Shown here: in pieces, positions 44,027 through 54,181 of the stretch | How positions within the stretch are numbered: the stretch's first letter is position 1 | Layout of the letters: every line of letters begins with the position of its first letter | Assembly: GCF_963674635.1 (NCBI RefSeq) | Contig: NZ_OY771475.1 | Coordinates: 2,294,001-2,358,000, forward strand | Source: Breoghania sp. | Lineage (GTDB): Bacteria > Pseudomonadota > Alphaproteobacteria > Rhizobiales > Stappiaceae | Length of the DNA stretch: 64,000 nt | Direction of reading: 5' to 3' | Program-made: the position numbers and the translations under genes | Notes under the pieces: generated by a model | The model's input: only the letters and a program-made list of their open reading frames with translations | Database searches by the model: none | Told to the model about the DNA's origin: nothing

Positions 44027-46027
44027 ATGATCAATCCATGGCACTCCAGATACCTCAGATCACCGCGGAACGCGCTGCGCGCCCTGTTCCCAAATCCCGG
44101 TGCGCGTCTCATGCTCGCGCTCTTGGCGATGTTTGGTGCGTTATCGGCCCCTGTCGGTGCACAGGAGCAGATCACACGCTTTGACGTCACCATCCGTGTC
44201 GAAGCCGACGGCTCACTCCTCGTCACGGAGAACATCACCGCCGTGGCCGAAGGGCGAGAGATCAAGCGCGGGATCTATCGCGATATTCCTCTGACCTTCG
44301 AAAGCGCCGACGGCGCCAGCCGTCGCGTCGGCTTCGACCTCTTGTCCATCCGGCGTGACGGAAAGGACGAAGCGTACCGCGAAAACCAGACCCGAGAGGG
44401 GGTCCGCATCTATATCGGTGCGGCTGATACCCTCCTCGCCCACCGCGCGCACACGTTTACGATCGCCTATCGCACCACCCGTCAGATCCGTTTCTTTGAC
44501 GATCACGACGAGCTGTACTGGAACGTTACGGGTCAGGAATGGGCTTTCCCCATAGAGCGGGCCACGGCGCGCATCACGCTTCCTGAAGGCATCGCCGCCA
44601 CAAACAGGATCGCCTTCACGGGCCGCACCGGCGACACGGGTACAGACTGGACCGCCCATGCAGAGGACGGCGGCAATGTTGTGGTCTTCTCCACCACGCG
44701 CCCCTTGCAACAAGCAGAAGGGTTTTCGGTGGCCGTCGCAATGCCGAAGGGGACCATCCCTCCTCCCTCAGCCGAAGACCGCGCCAGACACTTCCTGCTC
44801 GATCACCGCAAGGAGATCATCGCCGGTATCGGCATTCTGATTGTTCTGGCCTATTTTCTATGGGCATGGCGGCGTGTGGGGCGCGATCCCCCGCGCGGCA
44901 CGATCATTCCTCTCTTCCATGCCCCTGATGGCGTCTCCCCGGCCCTTGCCGACTACATACACAACCGCGGCTTTTCCGGTTCCGGATGGCGCGCGCTTTC
45001 GGCAGCGTGCATCAACCTGGCCGTCAAGGGGCTGCTGGAATTCGACGATCTGGATGACGAGATCACCCTGAAGCCCACGGCCAAACGGGTTGACGCAACC
45101 AGGCTGCCGCGCGGCGAAGCCGCCATCATCGATGCTCTGGACGGCCGTCCCCTGACGCTTTCCAAGAAACACGGTTCGCAGGTTTCGAAGCTTGGCAACA
45201 CGTTTCGACACGCCATCACAGGCGAGAACCGGAACAAGTTCTTCAAGGCCAATACCGTTTACTGGGTACCCGGGCTGGTGCTCAGCATCCTGACCGTTGC
45301 AGCGCTTCTCTTCTTCGGCCAGTTGAACGCGTTCGAATTCGCCTTTCTCGGCCCGATCTCCATCATCATCGGCTTTTTCTGCTTCATCGCTGTGAAGATC
45401 GCCTTCCAGCTGCTGCGAGCCAAGTCGCTGACCGGAATGATGCAATTCATCCTGATTGCGGGCTTTCTCGGCATCTTCATGAGCGGGATCGGCGCGCAAA
45501 TCATCAGCTTCGCCCTTGCTGGCGGAGACACCCCGTTCGTGCCGGTGATTGTGGCTTCGCTCTTTGTAATCAACGGCCTGTTCTATTTCATCATGGGGGC
45601 TCCAACTGCCCATGGACGAGACCTCATGGATCAGATCGAGGGGCTGAAGCTCTATCTCTCGGTGGCGGAACGGGAGCGTATGAACATGGCGGGGGCGCCG
45701 GACATGTCCCCCAACAGATACGAGACCCTGCTGCCCTATGCGGTCGCGCTCGAGGTTGAAAAACCATGGTCGGAGGCATTCCAGGCCTGGCTCGCCGCTG
45801 CGGCGGCGACGGGCGCGGCGGCGGGAGCACATTATGCGCCGTCCTGGTACCACGGGCGCACCTTTGACACCGATCATTTTGGACAGTCCATGTCGGACAC
45901 GGTCAACGCGATGTCTCAGTCCTTCACGTCATCGCTGCCGACGCCGAAATCCTCCTCTTCGGGGTTTTCCGGCGGAGGTGGAGGCGTCGGCGGGGGAGGA
46001 GGTGGCGGGGGCGGAGGCGGCTGGTGA
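44027..46027 (+). CDS. DUF2207 domain membrane protein with Gly-rich C-terminus
   Basis: 666 residues. A signal peptide ends near APVGAQEQ, then a DUF2207 extracytoplasmic domain ([51 protein letters not shown]). A helix at about 265-283 ([18 protein letters not shown]) is followed by a cytoplasmic region and several helices around 405-520. The tail is [11 protein letters not shown] then an almost pure Gly run ending in Trp. Proteins of this type pair with LemA and may form a membrane complex. Function unknown; 23 bp after lemA. Confidence 0.9.
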   Translation: MINPWHSRYLRSPRNALRALFPNPGARLMLALLAMFGALSAPVGAQEQITRFDVTIRVEADGSLLVTENITAVAEGREIKRGIYRDIPLTFESADGASRRVGFDLLSIRRDGKDEAYRENQTREGVRIYIGAADTLLAHRAHTFTIAYRTTRQIRFFDDHDELYWNVTGQEWAFPIERATARITLPEGIAATNRIAFTGRTGDTGTDWTAHAEDGGNVVVFSTTRPLQQAEGFSVAVAMPKGTIPPPSAEDRARHFLLDHRKEIIAGIGILIVLAYFLWAWRRVGRDPPRGTIIPLFHAPDGVSPALADYIHNRGFSGSGWRALSAACINLAVKGLLEFDDLDDEITLKPTAKRVDATRLPRGEAAIIDALDGRPLTLSKKHGSQVSKLGNTFRHAITGENRNKFFKANTVYWVPGLVLSILTVAALLFFGQLNAFEFAFLGPISIIIGFFCFIAVKIAFQLLRAKSLTGMMQFILIAGFLGIFMSGIGAQIISFALAGGDTPFVPVIVASLFVINGLFYFIMGAPTAHGRDLMDQIEGLKLYLSVAERERMNMAGAPDMSPNRYETLLPYAVALEVEKPWSEAFQAWLAAAAATGAAAGAHYAPSWYHGRTFDTDHFGQSMSDTVNAMSQSFTSSLPTPKSSSSGFSGGGGGVGGGGGGGGGGGW

Positions 46028-46066
46028 GGCCTGCGCCTGCCACGGTCAGGCTGATCTTGTTCCACC

Positions 46067-47662
46067 TCAGGCGCTCATGCGCCGCGCGGAATAGATCTTT
46101 TTTCTCCCTTCCTTGGCGAGATATTCAAGCACCGCGCTCGCAGGCATTGGCTTTCCAAACAGGTAGCCCTGACCATATTGGCACCCGAGCTGGCGCAGGA
46201 AGCGCCACTGCGCCTTGTTCTCGATCCCTTCCGCCGTGGAGGCGATGCCGAGCCCGCGCGCCAAACCAATCACCGCGTTGACAACCTGCTCGCTCTCGCG
46301 CCGCTTGCACATGGTGCGCACGAAAGACTGGTCGATCTTGAGCTTGTGGATGGGGAAATCGCAGATGTAGCGCAGACTGGAATGGCCGGTGCCAAAGTCA
46401 TCGAGCGCCAGGGAGACCCCTGTATTCGCGAGAATTTCCAGGGTGTCGCGCGCAACCTGAATATCGTTCACCAATGCCGTTTCGGTGATCTCCAGCTCCA
46501 GACGCCAGGGGCTTAGCCCAACCTCGCCGAGTGCGGACAACACGTTCAGACCAAGCGTATGGTCGCGCAGCTGCACACCTGAAATGTTGTATGACAAACC
46601 GATGCCAGAGGGCCATTTCATGGCTTCACTGCAAGCCTTGCGCAGCAACCTGTCGCCGAGTTTCGAAATATGCCCGCATTCTTCCGCAATCGGAATGAAC
46701 TGGTCGGGCGCCACCCAACCCAATTGAGGATCCTGCCAACGCGCCAGGCATTCGAAAGCCACAGTGCGCCCGCTCCCCAGATCCACGATGGGCTGGAAAT
46801 AGGGTACGATTTCATCCGCTTCGATGGCCGCACTCAGCCGGCTTTCCAGGCTGTTCAGGCGTGACAGTGCGAACTCCATGCTTGGGTCGAAAAGGCCGCA
46901 TCGCGCATTGCCTTGCGAAAACAAGTGTCGTCTGGTCATCGCCGCCCGGCGTAAAAGCAGTGCGGCTGAGGTGCCATTGTCGGGATAACGGGAGACGCCG
47001 ACGGTCGCCGATATGGATAACTCGCAACCGAGCACCTGGAATGGTTCGCCCAGCGTGCTGACCAGCCTTTCGGCGAGGTCCAGAATGGCTGCGTCGCCGT
47101 CGATCGGCTGAGACCTGACCGCGAACTCGCTCGGACCGATACGCGCCAATTCGGCGTCCGCTCCGCAGGTCATGGCAATGCGGCTGGAAATGGACAGAAG
47201 CAGATTGTCTCCAACCGCATGGCCGAAACGATCGATTGTCTGCCGGAAATTGTCCACCCGCAGCACCAGAACCGCAAAGCTCTGATTGCCTCTCTCGATA
47301 ATCGTGTCGGTCACAAGTCGTTCGAATTTGTGGCGATTTGGAAGGCCCGTCAGGGCATCGTGCAAGGTCAGTTTGACGGCCATTGCTTCGGCTGCCCGCC
47401 TCTGCCGGATCTCGACCTTGAGCTCGCGAAGGCGACGCCACGCATAGACGATGGCCATAAGGCCAGCCATGAACATGACAAACAGAAACTCGTCTAACTG
47501 CACATACTCGTAACGGCGCGTGTAGTGGGACAGTTCGTCGTACAAATCCAGCTGGATAGCGGCAAACAGCAGCAGGAAACTGATGCAGGCGATCACGATC
47601 GCGTCGCGCGAAGCCTGCGAGGAGTATCGGAACCAGTTCACTATGTGCTTAATTCGCGCCAT
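46067..47662 (-). CDS. GGDEF/EAL protein, probable c-di-GMP phosphodiesterase
   Basis: 531 residues. Two N-terminal helices (AIVIACISFLLLFAAIQL and LFVMFMAGLMAIVYAW) anchor it. A GGDEF-like domain follows in which the motif is degenerate (ARIGPSEFAV), so cyclase activity is unlikely. The EAL domain keeps the catalytic set: ECLARW, SYNISGVQL, EITETAL, LDDFGTGHSSL, LKIDQSFV, TAEGIE and YGQGYLFGKPM. Expected to hydrolyse c-di-GMP, perhaps allosterically controlled by the GGDEF part. It lies antisense between the DUF2207 and glyS genes. Confidence 0.92.
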   Translation of the reverse strand: MARIKHIVNWFRYSSQASRDAIVIACISFLLLFAAIQLDLYDELSHYTRRYEYVQLDEFLFVMFMAGLMAIVYAWRRLRELKVEIRQRRAAEAMAVKLTLHDALTGLPNRHKFERLVTDTIIERGNQSFAVLVLRVDNFRQTIDRFGHAVGDNLLLSISSRIAMTCGADAELARIGPSEFAVRSQPIDGDAAILDLAERLVSTLGEPFQVLGCELSISATVGVSRYPDNGTSAALLLRRAAMTRRHLFSQGNARCGLFDPSMEFALSRLNSLESRLSAAIEADEIVPYFQPIVDLGSGRTVAFECLARWQDPQLGWVAPDQFIPIAEECGHISKLGDRLLRKACSEAMKWPSGIGLSYNISGVQLRDHTLGLNVLSALGEVGLSPWRLELEITETALVNDIQVARDTLEILANTGVSLALDDFGTGHSSLRYICDFPIHKLKIDQSFVRTMCKRRESEQVVNAVIGLARGLGIASTAEGIENKAQWRFLRQLGCQYGQGYLFGKPMPASAVLEYLAKEGRKKIYSARRMSA

Positions 47663-47938
47663 GCGCCCAACACTTCAGCTTCTAAGCTCTTCTTCTCCAC
47701 CGGTTTAGCTGGAAAGTGTTTTACTCCCGTAAATGAAAGCAGATAGGTAATTCTCTCAGTTTTAATATGTATTTTCTGCATTTACCGCCCTTTTTACTGA
47801 CTACTCAATTCCGAGCCGAGCGGCACACCGGAGAGCGCCTGCACCTGCCTCGCTGTCGCGGGGAGGTGACAAGGCGAGCGCAACTTGCTAACCGACTGTC
47901 CGTGAGTTCTCATTCTTCGTGCCCCGAAAGCGAACCCG

Positions 47939-50017
47939 ATGTCCGATCTTCTCCTCGAACTGTTCTGCGAGGAAATCCCGGCGCGCATGCAACGCCGCGC
48001 CGCGGAAGACCTGAAGTCCCTTGTGACCAACGCTCTGGTTGATGCAGGTCTTGTCTACGAAGGTACGAAAGCCTTCGCGACCCCCCGCCGTCTCACCCTT
48101 CATGTGGCCGGTCTTCCGACCCGGTCTCCCGATACCCGCGAAGAGCGAAAAGGGCCGCGCGTCGGCGCGCCTGAAAAGGCGCTTGAAGGTTTCCTGCGCG
48201 GTGCGGGACTTTCCTCCGTTGATGAGGCGAAGATCGTCAATGACCCCAAGAAGGGCGACTTTTACGTCGCGGTGATCGAAAAGCCGGGCCGCGAGGCGAG
48301 CGAAGTGATTGCCGAGACGGTTGCCGAGACGGTTCACAAGTTCCCCTGGCCGAAGTCCATGCGCTGGGGGGCGGCGTCCGCCGAACCGGGCTCGCTGCGC
48401 TGGGTCCGCCCGCTGCATTCCATCCTGTGCACCTTCGGTCCGGAGACCGAAGAGCCGGATGTCATCACCGTCGAGGTGGAGGGCGTTGCCAGCGGCAACA
48501 CCACCGCCGGGCATCGTTTCCTGGCGCCGGAGCCCTTCTCCGTGCGCCGCTTCGATGATTATGTGACCAAGCTGGAAAAGGCCAAGGTCGTGCTTGATGC
48601 CGACCGGCGCAAGGACATGATCGCGCATGATGCGCGCGACCGTGCATTGGCGCTCGGGCTGGAACTGGTGGAAGACGAGGGCCTTCTGGAAGAAGTGGCA
48701 GGCCTTGTGGAATGGCCGGTCATTCTCGTCGGCTCCTTTGACGAGGCTTTCCTGGAGGTGCCCGATGAAGTCATCCGCGCCACCATCCGCGCCAACCAGA
48801 AATGTTTCGTGCTGCGCGATCCGGCCACGGGCCGGCTCGCCAACCGTTTCGTTCTGATCTCCAATCTTGAGGCCACGGACGGTGGCGCGAAGATCATCGC
48901 GGGCAACGAGAAAGTCATCCGCGCGCGGCTTTCCGATGCCAAGTTCTTCTGGGATACGGACCTCAAGACCCGGCTGGAAAACAACGTCGACAAGCTCTCC
49001 TCCATCGTCTTCCATGAAAAGCTCGGCAGCCAGGCAGAGCGTGTGGCGCGCCTTGAAGCGCTTTCCAAGGTCATCGCGCCGATGGTGGGCGCCGATGAGG
49101 CGAAGGCGGAACGGGCGGCCCATCTCGCCAAGGCCGATCTTGTCTCCCACATGGTCTTCGAGTTCCCTGAGGTTCAGGGCCTGATGGGGCGCTATTACGC
49201 CGCCCGCCAGGGCGAGGATGCGGCGGTGGCCAACGCCATCGAGCAACATTACAAGCCGCAAGGCCCGTCCGATGACGTGCCTGCAGAACCGGTCGCCATC
49301 GCGGTGGCGCTCGCCGACAAGCTCGATCTCCTGACCGGTTTCTGGGCCATTGATGAAAAGCCCACCGGCTCCAAGGATCCCTACGCCCTGCGCCGCGCCG
49401 CCCTCGGCGTCATCCGCATCGTGCTTGCGAACAAGCTTCGCCTGCCGCTGTTGAAGCTCTTTGACGCCGCCCGCCCCGGCTTTGGCGAGGCCAATGACCT
49501 GCTCTCCTTCTTCGCGGATCGCCTGAAGGTGCATCTGCGAGAAGAGGGCGCACGCCACGATCTGATCGATGCGGTCTTCGCGCTCGATGGTCAGGACGAT
49601 CTGCAGATGATCGTCAAGCGGGTTGAGGCTTTGGGTTCGTTCCTCGCGACGGAAGACGGCGCCTCGCTGCTTGCAGGCACCAAGCGCGCGACCAACATCC
49701 TGCGCATCGAGGAAAAGAAGTCCGGGCAGAGCTTTGCCGGTCGTCCGCAGGCAACCCATCTTGTCGAAGAAGAAGAAATCGCGCTGGCTGCGGCCGTCGA
49801 TGCGGCGCGTTCGGAAGCCGAAGCTGCCGTTCGCCATGAAGACTTCGCCGCCGCGATGACGGCGCTTGCCAAGCTGCGTGCGCCGGTCGACCGCTTCTTT
49901 GAAGAGATCCTCGTCAATGCGGAAGATCCCGCCATTCGCGAGAACCGCCTGAAGCTTCTGAGCGAAATTCGCGAGGCAACGCTGACGGTTGCAGACTTCA
50001 CGCGCATCGAAGGATAG
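47939..50017 (+). CDS. glyS: Glycine--tRNA ligase beta subunit
   Basis: GlyS (692 residues, full length) binds tRNA-Gly and completes the alpha2-beta2 glycyl-tRNA synthetase. The N-terminus [20 protein letters not shown] is diagnostic; [47 protein letters not shown] and [10 protein letters not shown] are typical, and the C-terminal anticodon-binding region ends [20 protein letters not shown]. It is separated from glyQ by genes on both strands, so the two subunits need separate transcription. A strong terminator follows. Confidence 0.97.
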   Translation: MSDLLLELFCEEIPARMQRRAAEDLKSLVTNALVDAGLVYEGTKAFATPRRLTLHVAGLPTRSPDTREERKGPRVGAPEKALEGFLRGAGLSSVDEAKIVNDPKKGDFYVAVIEKPGREASEVIAETVAETVHKFPWPKSMRWGAASAEPGSLRWVRPLHSILCTFGPETEEPDVITVEVEGVASGNTTAGHRFLAPEPFSVRRFDDYVTKLEKAKVVLDADRRKDMIAHDARDRALALGLELVEDEGLLEEVAGLVEWPVILVGSFDEAFLEVPDEVIRATIRANQKCFVLRDPATGRLANRFVLISNLEATDGGAKIIAGNEKVIRARLSDAKFFWDTDLKTRLENNVDKLSSIVFHEKLGSQAERVARLEALSKVIAPMVGADEAKAERAAHLAKADLVSHMVFEFPEVQGLMGRYYAARQGEDAAVANAIEQHYKPQGPSDDVPAEPVAIAVALADKLDLLTGFWAIDEKPTGSKDPYALRRAALGVIRIVLANKLRLPLLKLFDAARPGFGEANDLLSFFADRLKVHLREEGARHDLIDAVFALDGQDDLQMIVKRVEALGSFLATEDGASLLAGTKRATNILRIEEKKSGQSFAGRPQATHLVEEEEIALAAAVDAARSEAEAAVRHEDFAAAMTALAKLRAPVDRFFEEILVNAEDPAIRENRLKLLSEIREATLTVADFTRIEG

Positions 50018-50058
50018 GCCTGCTTCGATAGGCGGTCGGATCTTTTCGCCGAATCCCT

Positions 50059-50096
50059 CGGGCCCGGCCTCTTTCCATGAGGTCCGGGCCCGTTTT
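50059..50096 (+). terminator. Intrinsic terminator of glyS
   Basis: 9-bp G/C stem CGGGCCCGG / CCGGGCCCG, extended by further pairs toward the loop, followed by TTTTCATTTT. It lies 41 bp after the glyS stop. Confidence 0.87.
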
Positions 50097-50112
50097 CATT
50101 TTGGCCCCTGCC

Positions 50113-50670
50113 CTAGCCCTTCCTGAGCTTGCCGCGTTTCAGGTGCTCGTCGAGACGCGGCATGATCTCCACGAAATTGCAGGGCATGTGGCGGTAGTCG
50201 AGCTGAGCTTTCAGGATGCCGTCCCAGGCGTCCTTGCAGGCTCCGGGGGAGCCGGGCAGCACGAAAATATAGGTCGCATTCGCGACCCCGCCGGTGGCCC
50301 GAGATTGCACGGTGGAGGTTCCGATCTTGTCGTAGGAAATGCGGTGAAAGACCTCCGAGAAGCCATCCATACGCTTTTCGAACAGCGGTTCGATGGCTTC
50401 GGGCGTCACGTCGCGACCGGTGAAGCCGGTGCCCCCGGTGGAAATGATCACGTCCACCGTCTCATCGGCGATCCAGCGCTGCACCACGGCACGAATGGCT
50501 GTCACGTCATCGGTCGCGATCTCGCGCGCGGCCAGTTTGTGGCCTGCCTCTTCCAGGCGCGCGACCAGCGTCGCTCCGGAGCGATCGTCTTCCAGGGCGC
50601 GCGTGTCGGACACGGTCAGAACCGCGATGCGAACCGGGATGAAAGGGCGGCTTTCGTCGATGCGGCTCAT
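50113..50670 (-). CDS. moaB: Molybdenum cofactor biosynthesis protein B
   Basis: 185-residue MoaB/MogA-type protein that adenylylates molybdopterin before molybdenum insertion. Motifs are IAVLTVSDTRALEDDRSG, DVIISTGGTGFTGRDVTPEA, IGTSTVQSRATGGVANAT and FVLPGSPGACKDAW. The ATG at 50670 with AGGAG upstream is chosen; the longer frame adds 34 residues without similarity. It is monocistronic here, opposite the glyS end; the ceramidase-like gene diverges from it. Confidence 0.95.
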   Translation of the reverse strand: MSRIDESRPFIPVRIAVLTVSDTRALEDDRSGATLVARLEEAGHKLAAREIATDDVTAIRAVVQRWIADETVDVIISTGGTGFTGRDVTPEAIEPLFEKRMDGFSEVFHRISYDKIGTSTVQSRATGGVANATYIFVLPGSPGACKDAWDGILKAQLDYRHMPCNFVEIMPRLDEHLKRGKLRKG

Positions 50671-50941
50671 GCTTTCACAACTCCTGGGAACCTTTTCTGC
50701 TCGGAACTGGCCAGCGAAGCTCGCCGAGCCGTACGCGCCGCTGCAAACTGCGGTAGCATATTCATCGCCCAAGCGTTATCACGTCGGGAAGCGGGCGAAT
50801 CTAGCGCCTGGTCACTTGCCAGTCACGCTGGAAAATGAGCAAGATACCAGCCTGACGAGGTCGGTTGCATGCGGTGGCGTCGTCCGCAAAGCGCGCGATG
50901 CCGCGCAGCAAGTCCGAAACGCGCGGCGGATTGAGCACGCA

Positions 50942-51613
50942 ATGGATCCAACCCAGTTAGTCGTCGCCTATTGCGAACGCCTGGACGGAGCCTTCTGGGC
51001 AGAACCGGCCAATGCGGTTTCCAATCTGGCCTTCTTCATGACAACGGGCGGCATCTTTTGGGTCCTTCTGCGCAAGCGCAGGCTGGACCTTCCGGTCATT
51101 GGCCTCAGCACCCTGGTCGCCGTCATCGGTGTTTCCTCTTTTCTTTTCCACACATTGGCCACGCCCCTGACCAGCGCACTGGACATCCTGTCCATCGCGA
51201 TCTTCATCCTTGCGGTTTTCTTTTTTGCAATCCTGCGGCTGTTCAAGGTCGGTCTGACAGGCGCCACCCTTGTGACCGTCGGGTTTCTGGGGTTAAGCTG
51301 GTTGCTGTCTCTCCTTCTGGGTCCGATACTGGGCGTTTCGGCCATGTATATTGGGCCGCTTCTCAGCCTTTTTGCCATCGCGCTCTCGATCGCTCCAAAC
51401 AATCGAAAGATCGCACTTGGCTTCTTCATGACGGGTTTGATGTTTGCGCTCTCGGTGACCTTTCTCACCATGGATCAACAGTTCTGTGACTTGTTTCCCA
51501 TCGGCACGCATTTCATGTGGCATGTGCTCAATGCGGTTGTCGCCTACATGCTGTTGCGCCTCGTGATTTACGCAAAACAAAAGCATCAGCCCGCACCTAC
51601 TCACCCGGCATAA
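50942..51613 (+). CDS. Alkaline ceramidase family integral membrane protein
   Basis: 223-residue, seven-helix membrane protein of the ceramidase superfamily (PF05875 type). The zinc-site residues known from human ACER3 are matched with the same spacing: S66 and H70 (SSFLFH), D81 eleven residues later, and H190 and H194 (HFMWH). The N-terminal acidic WAEPANAVSNLAFF corresponds to the Ca-binding region. It should hydrolyse an amide bond in a lipid such as a ceramide, but many bacterial members have other unknown amide or ester substrates. ATG 50942 is preferred; the malic enzyme gene follows 159 bp later. Confidence 0.85.
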   Translation: MDPTQLVVAYCERLDGAFWAEPANAVSNLAFFMTTGGIFWVLLRKRRLDLPVIGLSTLVAVIGVSSFLFHTLATPLTSALDILSIAIFILAVFFFAILRLFKVGLTGATLVTVGFLGLSWLLSLLLGPILGVSAMYIGPLLSLFAIALSIAPNNRKIALGFFMTGLMFALSVTFLTMDQQFCDLFPIGTHFMWHVLNAVVAYMLLRLVIYAKQKHQPAPTHPA

Positions 51614-51772
51614 GCAAAGCCCAGGGCCTTCGCCCGCGTCGTGCAAACTGCCTCCAGCAAGACCTTCAAAAACCGCCGGATCGGAAAATTCTGGCGTCCG
51701 CCCGAATTCCATAGAACATGGGGTTGTTCTAAGGTGCGGCAACAAATCACGGATCGGGGAACCAGACTGGCC

Positions 51773-54082
51773 ATGGACCAAAAGCCAAAGAAGCTCAGTG
51801 AACTCGAGGAAGCCGCCCTCTATTTCCACCGCTACCCGCGACCGGGCAAGCTGGAAATTCAGGCGACCAAACCGCTGGGCAACCAGCGCGATCTGGCGCT
51901 TGCCTATTCACCGGGTGTGGCCGCTCCCTGCCGGGCGATTGCGGACGACCCGGGTGCTGCCGATCACTACACCAGCCGCGGGAACCTCGTCGCCGTCGTC
52001 TCGAACGGCACCGCGGTTCTGGGACTGGGCGCCATCGGTCCGTTGGCCTCCAAGCCGGTGATGGAAGGCAAGGCCGTCCTTTTCAAGAAATTCGCAGGCA
52101 TCGATGTCTTCGATATCGAGATCGATGCGCGCGAAGTCGACCGGATGGTCGATGTCATCTCCGCTCTGGAGCCGACCTTCGGCGGCATCAATCTGGAAGA
52201 TATCAAGGCCCCGGAGTGCTTCCAGGTGGAAGCGCGCCTGCGCGAATGCATGAATATCCCGGTCTTCCATGACGACCAGCATGGCACGGCCATCATCGTG
52301 GCTGCTGCGGTGCGCAACGCCATGGAATTTGTCGGCAAGGACATTTCCAAGGCCAAGATCGTGGCTTCCGGGGCGGGAGCAGCGGCGCTTGCCTGTCTGA
52401 ACCTGCTCGTCTCGCTTGGCGCCAGCAAGGAGAACATCTGGGTCACCGATCTGGCCGGTGTCGTCTATGAGGGCCGCGAGGAACTGATGGACGAATGGAA
52501 GGCCACATTCGCGCGCAAGACCGACAAGCGGAAACTCGCCGAAGTCATCGACGATGCCGACATTTTCCTCGGTGTTTCCGCGGCCGGTGTCCTGAAGCCG
52601 GACATGGTGAAGCGGATGGCGAAGAACCCGCTCATCCTTGCGCTCGCCAACCCGAACCCGGAGATCATGCCGGAGGACGTCGCGGCAGTGCGCGATGACG
52701 CCATGATGTGCACCGGGCGCTCCGACTACCCCAATCAGGTCAACAACGTCCTCTGCTTCCCCCATATCTTCCGTGGCGCGCTCGACGTGGGGGCGACGAC
52801 CATCAACGAGGAGATGAAGCTCGCCGCCGCCATGGCAATTGCAGAGCTCGCCAAGGAGGAGCCCTCGGAGGCCGCGGCACAGGCCTATGGAGGCAATACG
52901 CCGACATTCGGCCCGACCTACCTGATCCCCTCCGCCTTCGATCAGCGCCTCATCCTGCGTATCGCGCCCGCGGTTGCGAAGGCGGCGATGGAGACCGGGG
53001 TTGCGCGCCGTCCGATTGCGGATTTCGAAGCCTATCTCGACGAGTTGAACCGCTTTGTTTTCCGTTCCGGGCTGATCATGAAGCCCGTCTTTGCTGCCGC
53101 CAAGAATGCAGGAAAACGGGTGATCTATGCCGACGGCGAAGACGAGCGCGTCCTGCGTGCCGCGCAGATATTGCTGGAAGACGGCACCGCGCGCCCGATC
53201 CTGATCGGACGCCCGAACGTTCTGGCCAGCCGCTGCGAACGCTTCGGCCTGCGTGTGCGTCCGGGGACCGATTTCGATTTCATCAACCCGGAAGACGACC
53301 CGCGCTACCGCGACTACGTGGATGAGTTCCTGCTGCGCATGGGCCGCAAGGGCGTGACGCCGGATGGTGCGCGCCGGATCATTCGCGCCAACAACACCGC
53401 CATCGGCGCGGTGGCGGTGCGGCGCGGCGATGCGGATGCGCTGATCTGCGGGCTCGATGGCCGCTTCGACCGGCACCGGCTGATGCTCGACCAGGTGATC
53501 GGACGCGCACCCGGCGTGCACGAGCTTTCCACGATGTCGCTGCTGATCAATTCCAAGGGCGCGCATTTCCTGTCCGACACCTATGTCTCGGACAATCCGA
53601 GCGCGGAAGAGGTGGCGGAGATGACGTTGCTGGCCGCCGGTCAGATTGCGCGGTTCGGCATCACACCGAAGGTGGCGCTGCTGTCCAGCTCCAATTTCGG
53701 TTCCCGTTCCTGCGACAGCTCCACCAAGATGCGGGCTGCGGTGGAACTTCTGTGGCAGCGTGCGCCGGACCTGGAAGTGGAAGGTGAAATGCACGGCGAT
53801 GCCGCTCTGTCACCGGAACTGCGCGCCCGTGTCGTCTCCGACAGCAAGCTGACGGGGGCTGCGAACCTGCTCGTCTTCCCCACGCTCGATGCGGCCAATA
53901 TCGCGCTGAACCTTCTGAAGGTGATGACCGACGCGCTGCATGTCGGCCCGATCCTGCTAGGGCTCGCCAAGCCCGCGCATATTCTCACGCCTTCCGTGAC
54001 CACGCGGGGCATCGTCAACATGTCGGCCTTTGCAGCTGTCGAGGCTCAGGCCATCAAGGATACGGAAGCGGCAGCGCAATAG
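51773..54082 (+). CDS. maeB: NADP-type malic enzyme with phosphotransacetylase-like domain
   Basis: 769 residues. The N-terminal 430 form malic enzyme, which decarboxylates malate to pyruvate with NAD(P) reduction ([64 protein letters not shown]). The remaining 340 residues resemble phosphate acetyltransferase ([51 protein letters not shown]), a regulatory, non-catalytic domain in the proteobacterial MaeB form. ATG at 51773 is preferred over 51641. A symmetric terminator lies 34 bp after the stop. NADP versus NAD preference is not shown by sequence. Confidence 0.95.
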   Translation: MDQKPKKLSELEEAALYFHRYPRPGKLEIQATKPLGNQRDLALAYSPGVAAPCRAIADDPGAADHYTSRGNLVAVVSNGTAVLGLGAIGPLASKPVMEGKAVLFKKFAGIDVFDIEIDAREVDRMVDVISALEPTFGGINLEDIKAPECFQVEARLRECMNIPVFHDDQHGTAIIVAAAVRNAMEFVGKDISKAKIVASGAGAAALACLNLLVSLGASKENIWVTDLAGVVYEGREELMDEWKATFARKTDKRKLAEVIDDADIFLGVSAAGVLKPDMVKRMAKNPLILALANPNPEIMPEDVAAVRDDAMMCTGRSDYPNQVNNVLCFPHIFRGALDVGATTINEEMKLAAAMAIAELAKEEPSEAAAQAYGGNTPTFGPTYLIPSAFDQRLILRIAPAVAKAAMETGVARRPIADFEAYLDELNRFVFRSGLIMKPVFAAAKNAGKRVIYADGEDERVLRAAQILLEDGTARPILIGRPNVLASRCERFGLRVRPGTDFDFINPEDDPRYRDYVDEFLLRMGRKGVTPDGARRIIRANNTAIGAVAVRRGDADALICGLDGRFDRHRLMLDQVIGRAPGVHELSTMSLLINSKGAHFLSDTYVSDNPSAEEVAEMTLLAAGQIARFGITPKVALLSSSNFGSRSCDSSTKMRAAVELLWQRAPDLEVEGEMHGDAALSPELRARVVSDSKLTGAANLLVFPTLDAANIALNLLKVMTDALHVGPILLGLAKPAHILTPSVTTRGIVNMSAFAAVEAQAIKDTEAAAQ

Positions 54083-54115
54083 GCAACGCGCCGCAGGACT
54101 TTCAGGTGCTCAGAC

Positions 54116-54149
54116 AAAAGCCCCGCCGGAAATTCCGGCGGGGCTTTTT
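54116..54149. terminator. Bidirectional terminator after malic enzyme
   Basis: Near-perfect stem AAAAGCCCCGCCGGA / TCCGGCGGGGCTTTT with a 3-nt loop, a T-run on both strands, between the convergent malic enzyme and ETF-QO genes. Confidence 0.92.
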
Positions 54150-54181
54150 CATCTCGTGCCTCAATGGAGGAATGGCCGACG

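Noticed and set aside
47888..49837. 649-codon minus-strand frame opposite glyS
   Set aside because: glyS has full family motifs; the antisense product does not resemble a protein family.
51908..53794. 628-codon minus-strand frame opposite malic enzyme
   Set aside because: Shadow of the malic enzyme codon pattern; no ribosome site and no motif.
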